Shown piece by piece: positions 9,535 through 20,569 of a DNA stretch of 64,000 nucleotides; within the stretch, counting starts at the first letter, position 1, and every line of letters begins with the position of its first letter. The position numbers and the translations under genes were made by a program. The notes under the pieces are model-generated. The model saw nothing but the letters and a program-made list of their open reading frames with translations, was not told where the DNA came from and ran no database searches. Origin of the DNA: Spirodela intermedia. Its lineage: Eukaryota > Streptophyta > Magnoliopsida > Alismatales > Araceae. The stretch is from the NCBI GenBank assembly GCA_902729315.2, contig LR746275.1:1458501-1522500 (forward strand), read 5' to 3'.

Positions 9535-11000
9535 GAGCCTTTGAAAATATAAACTATTATCATCTTTTAAATGTAAGTCATATCATGAAGACATCCTTTT
9601 CAAGATATATTTCTAAAATTTTAAAAGAAGATTTTATTCTTTAAAAAACATTTTGATCTGTCCATGTTATAATGTGCTGTGAGTTATAGGCATTCATCAT
9701 AATTTCATTATCTAAGTTTTGCACCAGTTTGAAATTCATGACTAATTGTTTCGATTATAAACTTTCTCATCATAATTTGTCCATAGATTCAACTAACTCA
9801 TTTAGATCTTTCAAAGTGAATCAACAAACCACACAGAAAACATATTTTCATTTTTGTTTCTCAAAACGAAAAACACCTTGAGGAAAAATATATCATAGAA
9901 AAACCTAGGGAATCCATCACCTGAACACACTGAATTAAGTGATAAATTACTTCAAAGTGAAACTGTGCACTTCACACATCTTAACGAATTATTATTCTTG
10001 AATCATGATGTAAAATAAATAGACTAGTTTATAAGTCTATATACATCGTATTTTGAAGATCTAGGTGACTCACTATCATTGAAATTTATTGTCATATCTA
10101 TCTTGCGTTAGTAAACGATTTTTTACAACCTCTGTCTCGAATAATACCTCCATCACCCAGTTGTAAAGAAATATTTAAACATCACTGAAGTAATAGCAAA
10201 AGTCTAATGAATTTCAAATGATGGTCTAAACTATACTTCCAAATAGTAATTTTGATTAATCATATTGATCTTGAAATGGAAGTATCCATTGTGTACTTTT
10301 ATGCCTCTATTTCTCAAAGATTCAATCTGGTTATCTAAACTCAACTTAAAGATTCTAGACGTATTTGTAAGCTCAGGATCAACAGATCATGCAATTTTTT
10401 AATAATGCTGAACTGTTTGAATTATCATCTCTACTCTGATTTTGATTTGTAGATTCTTTTTTTCTATTTGCCACATCTTAACCTAGACTTGTTCCTTTCT
10501 CTTGACATTCCTCCAAAACCTTCGTAATGTTGCTGCAGTGCTTTTCCCTACTTTCAATACTCAAGTCTGAACTAGATGTTTTTCTTGATTCTTTCGTGTA
10601 AATATTTTTGCTACAAGTCAAATCTCAGATCTCATCCAACATTTTCTTTTAAAATTCACAAGAACTATTCACACTAGTTACCATGGAACCCAAACTCTTA
10701 TGTAAGCAAGATAATATGATAAAGCCTTGATTTTCTCACCAAAATAAGCATCAAGATGACTCAATTCAGTAATAATCACATTGATTGATTATTGTGGTTA
10801 AACAAACAACACATCAATTAAACCTTGATGGCTATATATAGCTTTTCATATATGTTAAAGAATTCATATAAAACTTGTGGTTTTCCCATTTAAGATAATG
10901 AATGTAACATTTTTATTAAGAGTCAACATGATGACTCTTAGAGCCTGCCTATCAATAATTCTCAATCAACTTGAGACATTTCTTAATCAAGGTTTTAGTG
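9535..11000 (-). mobile_element. Ty1/copia gag remnant, outer right inverted-repeat arm
   Basis: The reverse complement corresponds to 4990-5840, including the SLLRI-like start, the motif around caatcaatgtgattatta and the gcttattttggtgag block. It extends further into a gag or gag-pre-integrase region rich in Ser/Lys codons. Stops in all frames show it is dead. A pure GA microsatellite follows at 11073-11123. Confidence 0.6.
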
Positions 11001-11069
11001 CTCTTGGTGTTGGGGAGAGAGATCCCTTAGAGAAACTACATTGAGAGAGAGAACCTTGAGAGAGCTCGC

Positions 11070-11072
<3 letters not shown>

Positions 11073-11123
<51 letters not shown>
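11073..11123. repeat. (GA)n microsatellite
   Basis: About 25 uninterrupted GA units. This is one of the longest perfect dinucleotide tracts in the window. Confidence 0.95.
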
Positions 11124-11125
<2 letters not shown>

Positions 11126-11599
11126 GAAAAAATATTTGACAACACATCTATTGGTAAACAGAAAATGAGAATTGACAAAAAACTAGTATAAATCCAATTC
11201 CACCCTCTTGATGTTTTACCCAGCCTTGAGCTTAAACCTCCAAACTCATGAGGGCTAATATGAATTTCTAGTAATCTTGTTTAGCCTCACAAATTCCACC
11301 ACCACATTACAACCATTGATAAATGATATGTTCAACATTTTCTCTAAAAATTCATATTTTTTTCTTTCGACGATATACTGATTTATACTAAGACCAAATA
11401 ACTACACTATCAACAATTACAACTTATCTTCTCTATTATTTATGATAAAGGCTGCACTCAATAAGAAAAGTATTTGGTCGTGCAATAATAACTAGAGTAT
11501 TTTGGGCACGTAATTGGTAGTTGATATGAGGATATTAATAGGATTTTTGAGTTTGACATGCTATTATTGCAAATTTTTCCCAGATTGAGATCTTGTAAC

Positions 11600-11925
11600 A
11601 ATTTAGGAGACACTTTTGGCTAGAATGAGTCCACTTCTCTACCCTTTTTATTTTAGAGACAAATGAGTTTTGCTAGCAATTAGGAGTGATTTGATACAAG
11701 AAAGGCAGCCAACAACTGATTTCAGTCATGTGATTCCAAAGGAGAACCAATTGAAAACTACTTATGAATACAAACTACTGGCAATCATGCTGTTGGTGCT
11801 TAGTAGTGACACTCTTTTCAACAAGAAATTTTATATCTATATAGGGAAGAAACATAAGACACTTGAAAATAAAAAATTGGTTAGGAAACTAGTAGATTAT
11901 AATATTTATATTAGGTACCAAAAAT
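11600..11925 (+). mobile_element. Ty3/gypsy RNase H fragment
   Basis: An 85-codon frame at 11670-11927 reads AIRSDLIQERQPTTDFSHV, then a YEYKLLAIMLLV segment. This matches the gypsy RNase H pattern in which a PxAYFSxxL block is followed by YERELMAIV. Just upstream, PFILETNEF corresponds to the LETDAS-type start. The frame stops where copia sequence begins, at about 11930. Confidence 0.6.
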
Positions 11926-11929
11926 GACT

Positions 11930-12960
11930 GCATAATAAGATGGTACATTGTTTATCTTATTATATGTTGACGATATGCTTATTCTTAGAAAAGATATGTC
12001 AACAATTGATAGGTTGAAGAAGTAGCTGAACAAATCATTTGCTATGAATTTCATGTGGCCAACAAAGTAAATACTTGATATATAGAGTTTTCGTGACAGA
12101 AAAATTTAGAAGATATAATTGTCGTAGGAGAAATATATCGAGAAGGTGGTAGACAAGTTTGGTCTGGGTAATGCAAAACCTATTGGTTCTCCTTTTGCAA
12201 ATCACTTTAAACTTTGTGTAGAATAGAGTCCAACAAGTGATGAAGAAAATACCTTATGCTTTATGTTCTTTAAATTTGATGTATGTAATGATATGTACAA
12301 GACCAAACATTACACATGTAGTTGGTGTTGCTAACAAATTTCTTACAAATCCAGGTAAAGAGTATTAGATAGTAGTGAAGTGGATATTTAAATATTTTAA
12401 AGGGAGCTTTAAAGTTTGTTTAAGCTTTGGAGAGATCTTCTTGAATTGACACATTATACAAATGTTGAGATAGCTAGAGATGTCGACACATAGAGGTCTA
12501 CTTCAAGCTATGTGATTACTTTTGTAGGGGGGGTTGTTTCATGGCAATTTAGATTGTAAAAGTGTGATGTTTCGTCAACTACAGAGGCTGATTATATTAC
12601 TACTACAGAGGTTTGTAAATAAATGTTATAGATGAAAGAATTCTTATGAGAATTGAGAGTGATGCAGAAGGAGCACGTGGTTTTTTGTGACAATCAGAGT
12701 GCAAGAACACTGTTATCTATTTGTACAAGAACCTAAGATTTTACTCAAAGTCGAAGCATATCGATGCTCGTTACCACTAGATCAGAAATGTAATTGAAGA
12801 GAAGCAATTACCAATCAGGAAAATTCACACAGATGACAACAGAGTAGACATTGTCCAAGACTTTGACTAAAGAAAAGCAAGAGATTTGTTCACAGCTGAT
12901 CGGTATGGATGTTCCTTAAGGAACATGACACAACCTCTCATAGAAAGATGCATTTAATGC
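11930..12960 (+). mobile_element. Ty1/copia reverse transcriptase and RNase H remnant
   Basis: The frame contains LLYVDDMLIL at about 11958-11987, the copia reverse transcriptase active-site box. LNKSFAMNFM and FRDRKI follow, with stops between them. RNase H motifs appear at about 12490-12640: RSTSSYV-like, GGVVSWQ, then TEADYITTTE. KHIDARYH lies at about 12755. The order reverse transcriptase then RNase H at the 3' end is copia-like. Several stops and frameshifts make it inactive. Confidence 0.8.
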
Positions 12961-13110
12961 GGAGAGAGAAGACGGGGTCCACAGCATAACTGGTAAGTGG
13001 ACTGATTCCTCATTTCATCCCTATAGAGAGAGTTTGAGAGTGGATCTCAAAGGGAGATCTTTGTTGGGTTGGTGACTGATTGGTGAGTTCATTTGAGGGC
13101 GAAGACCAGT
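12961..13110 (+). mobile_element. Probable copia 3' end or LTR fragment
   Basis: This follows the copia RNase H. 13077-13096 shares a 20-base identity, tgattggtgagttcatttga, with 20335-20354, which begins the LTR-like region of the next copia element. The extent of the LTR is unclear. Confidence 0.4.
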
Positions 13111-13129
13111 GTACTTTGGCCACCTGTGA

Positions 13130-13734
13130 TCGAGGGCGAGTCTGTCTGTCTCCGTCTTTCTAGCTCATTCTCTTTATTTACGCCTCGCCTGGTCTTTGTC
13201 TCTCTCCCTCTCTCACTGTCTCTCTCTGTTCTGTTTTCGCCATCTCTCGTATTCACTCGCACCGTTTCTCTCCCTCTCACTGTTGTCCGACTGCAAACGG
13301 CAGACACTCATACTGGTCGATCAACAAGCGGAATGAGATGGGATTAAATAACCAACCAAAGAGACATAAAATGGAAAAGCGACGTCGCGCGGCAGGTACA
13401 CACATCCCTTGGCCCAGTTGCTTTATTTCGCTAGGATACCTTTCGGTCGGTCACATGCCCGTTTTATACGCACGTCGTCCTCGTCCTCTCTTTACGATAC
13501 AGAAGCCATCAGATCGCGCCGTTCGTCCGTCGCACTCTTATTTCGCAGAGAAGTTCACACCTTGTGCCCTGTTTTTCCGTCGCATTTACGACCGGCACTA
13601 CTCATTGACACGTGAACGATGCTCTAACATAGTACCCACCGAAAGATTCACCCTCTCTACAACGTGGTATGTGTGGCGCCGTTCCAGCCGAAATCGTCTA
13701 GTGGATAGGTACGTCGCGAAGGACGTAATTGCGT

Positions 13735-13790
<56 letters not shown>

Positions 13791-14205
13791 CCCGAGGAAG
13801 AGGAATGGCTCCAAGTGGATTGGCACAGCTGAAGAATGAGGGAAAAAGGAATAATAGAGAGATCATAAATCAGTAAAAATGGGCGCCTGAGCACCTAGGA
13901 CATCTATCGATCGGGTAACCGCACGTCCCCTGCACAGGGGCAGGAAGAACGGGTGGTTGGTGCGCAGCACACACCCTTTATTCCGTAGCCGTATAGTAAG
14001 TAAATCACGACCCGCAGCCGGACTCTCGCCGCAAGCCGGCTCCACTCAAGGCTCAGCGGACCCTGCACACAGAAGAGGCACAGTTAGGGGACGGACGTCA
14101 GCGAGCGCCGACACGACACGCAGATATTGAGGGAGATCAGCAGCGGCGGCCAGAGGGAGACCGGGAAGCAGGGATGGAGATGTGGAGAGAGAGGAGGGGG
14201 GCGGC
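13130..14205. repeat. Left LTP duplication unit, 3' flank
   Basis: 13130-14205 aligns with 16000-17029 at moderate to high identity. It is the downstream flank of the minus-strand LTP and belongs to the same tandem duplication. It contains a GA microsatellite at 13737-13787 that is almost absent from the other copy. No other gene is seen. Confidence 0.75.
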
Positions 14206-14556
14206 TCACTTGGTGCAGTCGGTCTTGGTGCTGATGGGGTAGGGGACGCTGACGCCGCACTTGCCCGGGAGACCCGAGGTTAGGGACGGGTTGAGCCCGG
14301 GGATCTTCCCCGCGTAGCTCTTAAGGCAGTTGCAGGTGGCGCGGCGGTCGGCGGGCGTCTTGGCCTGAGAGTTGAGGGCCCTCACGCCGTTGCAGCAGGC
14401 TGGCGTGAGCGGGCCCTTGCCGCGGATGTAGTTGACGCAGGGGGCGATGGACGAGGCCACCTTCGGGCAGCTGACAGCGGCGTTCGCGCAGGGCGCGGCC
14501 ACGAGAAGGCACAGGACCACGAATGCGACGAGCGCGCGAACCCCGCCGGCGGCCAT
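14206..14556 (-). CDS. Type I non-specific lipid-transfer protein
   Basis: A single-exon frame of 116 residues. Residues 1-26 form a secretion signal: short basic start, hydrophobic core, cleavage after CANA. The mature 90-residue protein has the eight-cysteine motif with spacing C-X9-C-X13-CC-X19-C-X1-C-X22-C-X13-C, exactly type I (9-kDa) nsLTP. It also has the two pentapeptides TPADR and PYPIS that help hold the lipid. Such proteins bind fatty acids and phospholipids in the apoplast and take part in cuticle formation and defence. The start is fixed by the signal peptide. TATATAAA lies about 120 nt upstream. A second copy with a nearly identical mature protein lies 2.8 kb away. Confidence 0.95.
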   Translation of the reverse strand: MAAGGVRALVAFVVLCLLVAAPCANAAVSCPKVASSIAPCVNYIRGKGPLTPACCNGVRALNSQAKTPADRRATCNCLKSYAGKIPGLNPSLTSGLPGKCGVSVPYPISTKTDCTK

Positions 14557-14669
14557 GGCTGAAGTTCCTACTCCTCCCGTGTAAGCGCTCGGTAGGCTTC
14601 TGTAGTCGAACCTCTTACTCCGGAGGGGTGCTCGCTCTGGGTTGGTGCAGAAACCCTTTACGCCGCGGC

Positions 14670-14677
14670 TTTATATA
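14670..14677 (-). promoter_or_regulatory. TATA box of the left LTP gene
   Basis: TATATAAA on the minus strand, about 120 nt upstream of the LTP ATG. Homology to the second LTP locus ends within a few bases upstream of it. Confidence 0.65.
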
Positions 14678-14689
14678 GAGGATCGTTCG

Positions 14690-15999
14690 GGCATCGCGCT
14701 GGGGTACGCTCACGCAGCCAACTAATCAATAATTCTCTCTATTCCGCGGGGCCGCTGGCCGACCACGCCCGACCAATTAATGAGTGACGATCGTCGGCGT
14801 TGAAAACATCAGATCCCGGGTAAGGGGGGCGGCTGGAGGGGGCGAGAGTGTGAGAGAGAGAGTGGAGTTGACTATCCGGCTACGGCAATTCAGGGTTGGA
14901 ATGGAGAGGTGAAGACCCGGCCATCTGATCTCCGCCGACCGCGTCGTCGGTTCATCCTCTATTCTCAATATAGAATTGGTCAGAGTTGATTGCCGAAGCT
15001 GAGCCAATATTCACCGCAATAATTCGCCGGGCTGCAACGCCCCCCGCGCCGCCAGAGGCCGCCGAGCATTGGATGCTCGTACAAGCCACCGCCACCCGGT
15101 GTCGTCATCACCGACTGCCTGTGATAGCGATTTTAACGCGGGCGCCTCCGACTAGGCCGTGGGTCCCCTCCTTCATTTAGACACCATGGGAACCACAAAA
15201 GCGCCCTACGCAGCTGGTGTTACGGGCCGATTAGGAACCATTACGCAGATGAAGGCACCTGAAACTACGGTAGTCAGTGGAATAGACAAAACACCCCCTA
15301 CAACTGTCTGGTAGTCAATGAAATCGAGAAATGTGATTCCCACAAACTATGGATCTGTCCAAGGATTCGAGACAAAGGTATAGAGGAAACGAGGCAGAAA
15401 TGAGTGATGTGCTGGGATTTGAGGTTTGGAGAAATTAGCTTTCATTTATGGAGACTATTTCTTTTAGTGGAAGAACAGATGGAAACAGAACATTAAAAGC
15501 CGACTACATCCATTTCCCATACACGATGCTGAACGCGTTTCACTTTTAAAGGTATCGTGCTGAAAATAAAGTTTCTGATTCTAAATGAGGCTCACCCAGC
15601 AAACAAATAGAGGAAATCCTGGAAGACTCACAATATCCCGGTCACTGCTTTTAGTTAAACTCAGAGAACCTGCAGCGAAAGTCAACTCCCCAAGTCTGTT
15701 ACCCGCCGAGTATGGACGCGCGTTGTACATGTGTAACTCTAAAAAAGACGTCCGACAATTTAGGGCGAACCACACTAGAAAGAGAATAGGTCGAAAGGAG
15801 GTAATGGAAGAGTGGACTAGATAGTTGACTGCAACTCCTCATGTGCCGAGAAATGTAGGAAGAATGTCGTCACAAGAGGGAGGAAACATGCTTCTTAATT
15901 CGTCAGATTGCCACAAACGATCCCCCGGTCTACGCGTCGGGAAAAACCGGAGCGCGAACACCCAGGATAACGGCCACCGTGGATGGACACTTATGGAAG
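14690..15999. other. Intergenic region between LTP duplication units
   Basis: The first 500 bp, upstream of the left LTP, are GC-rich and presumably promoter. The rest is mixed composition with only short frames. I see no gene, RNA or clear mobile element. Confidence 0.4.
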
Positions 16000-17029
16000 A
16001 CGGGCCTGTCTGTGTGTTTTACTAGCTCGCTCTCTCTCGTTATGTCTCGCTCGCTCTTTATCTCTCTCCCGTTGTGTTAAGCTTTCTCTCTTTTTCACCT
16101 TCGCCGTCTCTCTTATTCAGCATCACCGTTTCTCTCCCTCTCACTATTCTCCAACAACGAGCGGCAGATACTTCACTCACCTAAAGAAAAACACTATTCT
16201 CTCTTATTCAGCATCAAAACAAAAAAATGAAAAGGGGGTTACTAACCTAAAGAAAAACACATAAATTGCCGAGGCGACGTCGGGCAGCAGCTAGCCACAT
16301 CCGTCAGCGCAAATAGCTTTGTATCCTTCAGATTTTCTCAAGTTGGTTACATGCCCATCTTATAGGCATATCGTCTTCTATTTATGACACGCGCTTTACC
16401 GTTCATCCGTCGCACTCCTATTTCGCACACAAGTTCACGCCGTGTCCGGTGCATCCGTCGCGTTTACGACCGCCACTACCAGTTAACACGTGAACAATGC
16501 TCTAACATAGTACCCGCCGAAAGAGTTCTCCGCCTCAGCAAAATGGCATGTGTGGCCCCGGTCCAGCCGAAACCGTCTAGGAAGAAAGAAGCATGGCTCG
16601 GCGGCTGGATAGGTACGTCGCGAAGGACGTAATCGCATTTGAGCGAGAGAGAAAGATGGATCCGAGTAAGAGGAATCTCTCCAAGTGGATTGAAGCATAC
16701 ACACAAATGAGGGAAGGAGTAATAGAGGGATCACCAATCAGCAAAAATGGGCACCCGAGCACCTAGGACATCTATGGATAGTATGGCAAGTACATCACGC
16801 GCCCTTTATTTTCTAGCAGTATAGTAAGTACATCACGACCCACAGCCGGACTCTCGCCGCAAGCCGGCTCTACGCAAGCCTCAGCGGACCCTGCACACAG
16901 AAGGGGCACAGCGGGGGGACGGACGTCAGCGCCGACGCGAGACGCAGATATTGAGGGAGATCAGCAGCGACGGGCAGAGGGAGACCGGGAAGCAGGGATG
17001 GAGATGTGGAGAGAGAGGAGGGGGGCGGC
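16000..17029. repeat. Right LTP duplication unit, 3' flank
   Basis: Aligns with 13130-14205, with indels. Shared blocks include cgcgaaggacgtaat near the left-hand microsatellite and the roughly 170 bp directly after the LTP stop. A shorter third relative of part of this flank lies at about 18715-18800. Confidence 0.7.
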
Positions 17030-17344
17030 TCACTTGGTGCAGTCGGTCTTGGTGCTGATGGGGTAGGGGACGCTGACGCCGCACTTGCCCGGGAGACCCG
17101 AGATTAGGGACGGGTTGAGCCCGGGGATCTTCCCCGCGTAGCTCTTAAGGCAGTTGCAGGTGGCGCGGCGGTCGGCGGGCGTCTTGGCCTGAGAGTTGAG
17201 GGCCCTCACGCCGTTGCAGCAGGCTGGCGTGAGCGGGCCCTTGCCGCGGATGTAGTTGACGCAGGGGGCTATGGACGAGGCCACCTTCGGGCAGCTGACA
17301 GCGGCGTTCGCGCAGGGCGCGGCCACGAGAAGGCACAGGACCAT
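17030..17344 (-). CDS. Type I lipid-transfer protein, shortened signal peptide
   Basis: 104 residues. The mature part matches the 14206-14556 protein except for one residue (SLI for SLT), and all eight cysteines are kept. A 36-bp in-frame deletion removes residues 2-13 of the signal and fuses the original ATG to residue 14. The new start is MVLCLLVAAPCANA, 14 residues with a hydrophobic core of about 9. The deletion edges share the bases CCA. Secretion may be weakened or lost. The gene still has an upstream TATAAA at 17461-17466, and no stop or frameshift is present. It could be a functional variant or an early pseudogene. Confidence 0.85.
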   Translation of the reverse strand: MVLCLLVAAPCANAAVSCPKVASSIAPCVNYIRGKGPLTPACCNGVRALNSQAKTPADRRATCNCLKSYAGKIPGLNPSLISGLPGKCGVSVPYPISTKTDCTK

Positions 17345-17460
17345 GGCTGAAGTTCCTACTCCTCCCGTGTAAGCGCTCGGTAGGTTTCTGTAGTCGAAAC
17401 CTCTTACTCCAGAGGGGTGCTCGCTCTTGGTTGGTGCAGAAACCCTTTACGCCACGGTTC

Positions 17461-17466
17461 TTTATA
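17461..17466 (-). promoter_or_regulatory. TATA box of the right LTP gene
   Basis: TATAAA on the minus strand, about 120 nt upstream of the ATG. Sequence beyond it is unrelated to the promoter of the left LTP. Confidence 0.55.
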
Positions 17467-17469
17467 GAT

Positions 17470-20310
17470 GATCCCATGCAACCCGATTTCGGTTTGGAAG
17501 AGACGAGTGGCGTGGGTGTCGTGAGGGTGGTACGTGGAGGTCTCTGGGAGAAGATGGGGAAACGGTCCCCACGTCCGGTGGAAAATTTAGTGGGACGGAG
17601 GTTCGATCGCGCAGCGGTCACATCTCCGGGACGGCCCGTTTGCTGTACGAACGCGGTAAGTTGAAGGACCACACGTCGGGTTTTCCAGTCGTCGGAGAAC
17701 AACGTTTAACTCCCACGGACCGGCCTGATCGCACAAGGTTCGTTTCATCTCCGACCAGATACTCCCGGTTTATCCTGTAGAGAGGCGGCCGCGCGTTATT
17801 CCGACGCCGTCCAACTTCCCGACGTATTAATCTGCCGCTCTGGCGCAACATGCGGTGAATCCCGAGACAACTGTCCTCCGTTCTCATCCGCGGTGCAATG
17901 CTCAACAGAATCCGTCTGCGGCTGGTTTCCAGCTGCAATAATTACTGGAATCGTGAAACCCGCGCAAATGCAGTCCTCTGATTTATTTCCCTTCTTCGGG
18001 CGCGCGCCCCCTTTGGCCTCGGCGTCAGCTCGACGGTACCTTTCCGTCGTCCCCTTTCTCCGCCTGATGGGCCCGCTGAAAGTCAAAGGGTTCTTTCACG
18101 CGGTTGACCCATGGAGGGTGAGTGCGGTCGTCTAATTCATGGGTGTATCTTTCCTCACAGCACAAAATTTTCTCCCATGCTCATGACATAAACGATGAGG
18201 TGAGCCCGTTGTGTTGTGACCGCCATGAGTTGATGAATGAGATATCCGACAGTCGCCATCTTAGCGTCTCCGGTTCTCGTCGAAAGAGCCGTAAAGTCGT
18301 TGTCCCATCTCCCCGTGAAGCGAGCGACGGTGCACAGCCTGAGCGTATTGGCAGCCAGGGCACCGAAATCTACGTCAGAGGACTCCCTGTAAAAGCCCTA
18401 GTTCGGACGCTGTGCACATAGATCTTCCCCTTTCCCATCAGAGGGATAGTTCCTTTTATGTGTTTCAGGCCGCGAAAGATTATCATATTCTCTGATAGGT
18501 GTACTGTAATGAACCGGGGAGGGTAAGGTAGTTGAACCAAGTCTGCCTCCGACAAATGAGCTAGAGCGCATAATTGAGCTAGAGCGCAAATAACTAAGTC
18601 TGCGGTATCTAACCTTTGAGGTTTGCCCTTGTCAACCAATCACCAATGAATGTGTGTCCGCGATGCGAACCATCCCCCGAGTACTATTGCTGTTGGCGAA
18701 TCGAGAAGCAGGTTTCCTCTACAACACGGTATGCGTGGTCTCATTGCAGATGGAATCATCTAAGGAGAGAGAGGCCCAGCTCGGCGGTGGAATATGTTTG
18801 TTATACCGGACGTAGTCGCTCAGATGGGTTCTGCGCAGAAATGGTGAATGCTCCCTCTTTGTTAGCTTGCAGTCATAGAATTACCTGAGTGATCAAGTTG
18901 GAAGCTGCTTTCACAGTAGAGTAGACGGCAACAGGGTTATACAGACTTCTTGTTAGAGCTGAGGGGACCTATGATGTGCGGTAGGCCCTGCTTTTGAGGC
19001 ATGTGCGTTGTCGTCTGGGTTGGCCTTTTAAGTAGGTCTATCAGGTTCAATTAATTCAAGAAATGAGTAGGAAAGCACATCCCGTTTAATTGGTTGTTAG
19101 ATTTATAATTCATATTTATTGGTATCCAGATGACGCATGCGGACCCCCACTCTCATCATATGACCGATGAGGTGAGCCGGCATGAGTTGATGAAGGAGAT
19201 ATTCGGTAAACGCCATCTTAGGGTTTCCAGCTCTTGTCAAAAGAGACGTACAGTTGTCCTCCAATGTCATCGTGAAGCGACCGGCGGTGCACAATTCGAG
19301 CTTATTGCCGCTACTATCTCTCTCTCTGGCTCTCACGGGACCATGAAAATATGATAGGAAAACTCGTTTAATCACATATTTTGGCTGGTTCAACTTCAGA
19401 CATTTACGTAATATCTAGTATACAAGTTTCAGCCATCAATAGCAATGGAAAATGGCCTGAAGTTCGTTCTGTATAACAGTGATTTTTTCCCTTGCCAAAT
19501 CAACGAAGGAACATCTGTCACTATGTCCTTGTTCACTCGTCAATGCATCCACACAAGCCTAGAATGAACTAGCAGCACTGGAGAAGAAGACCGATTGCCA
19601 CTGACCACCATAAAAGGATTTGGGGCTGAGGAAGGAAAAGCATCTTCCTTGGAACGCGTTCAGAACGAGTCAGTACCGTCGGTACCGTCAGTACCTCTGT
19701 CTGTGTGTCTCTCGTTCCACTTATCGAGAGGGGTTTAAGGGCTCTGTCTTCCTTCTCCTCTCTGGGTACTGCTCATTCGAGAGCACGAGGTTTTATAGAA
19801 TAATCCGTTTTAGTGGAGGAAGACGAGTTTGGCATTGTGTTTAGGAAAGAGATGTAATCTGCTTCCGAGGTTCTCGTTCTGTCGGTGTGTGCGCTACTCC
19901 TTTATCGCCTAGGTTCTTTGCATGGTCAGGGGAGGATTTCCCAAACCACATCAACCTGGTCCATTATATTTTCTAGGTCTTCTATCTGTTTCTGTCTTGC
20001 CTAGCCGTACATCTATTTACGGTTCCTTGGAGACACTTTCATACTCGGCGGGCAACACATTTATGGTCTCGCTTCAGGTCCTCGTTCACACCCTCTTTAA
20101 CGGTTTAATTTATGTCATGGTACGCTACGCTACTCCTGCATCTGTATCTTTGAAAAGAACGTGCAACAATTGGGCTTGAATGCATAAGAGCGAATCACAT
20201 GAATCAAGCAGTCCACAAAAGGAGCAGGTGAAAATAACAAATAGGTGACTGTAGCTTCCCTTCTCCTGTTTGTGTCATCCTTCAGGCTTCTATAGCATCC
20301 CTTTTTTCAC
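17470..20310. other. Intergenic region with a duplicated segment
   Basis: No gene with recognisable domains. Two related segments, about 18190-18350 and 19150-19310, share frames containing DEVS, RHELM-EI, RHL-VS and REA--GAQ. A 15-bp in-frame indel separates them. About 18715-18800 is a diverged relative of the LTP 3' flank. Confidence 0.4.
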
Positions 20311-20314
20311 CACT

Positions 20315-20560
20315 ATATTCCTTCCAATGGTAAGTGATTGGTGAGTTCATTTGAGTGTCAAGATCAGAGATTCCATTTTTGTGTTCTTGGAGAGAGTTCT
20401 TATATACTCCATTCACATCTAATAGAACTTTCATCATCATGTCTCTTTGTTTGTGAATGTAGAATTCTTATGCCTCTTTGTCGTGGGTTGTTTGTTTCTT
20501 GTTTCCTTCACATCTTCTGCAACTCCATATTAGACATTTTACTCTAACTAGTATGAGAGC
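20315..20560 (+). mobile_element. Copia 5' LTR fragment and primer binding site
   Basis: An LTR-like region with a TATA-like cttatatactcc at about 20398. Near 20547-20565, tagtATGAGAGCCAAG resembles the TGGTATCAGAGCCAAG copia primer binding site. Its first bases share a 20-nt identity with 13077-13096. Confidence 0.55.
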
Positions 20561-20569
20561 CAAGTTCAT

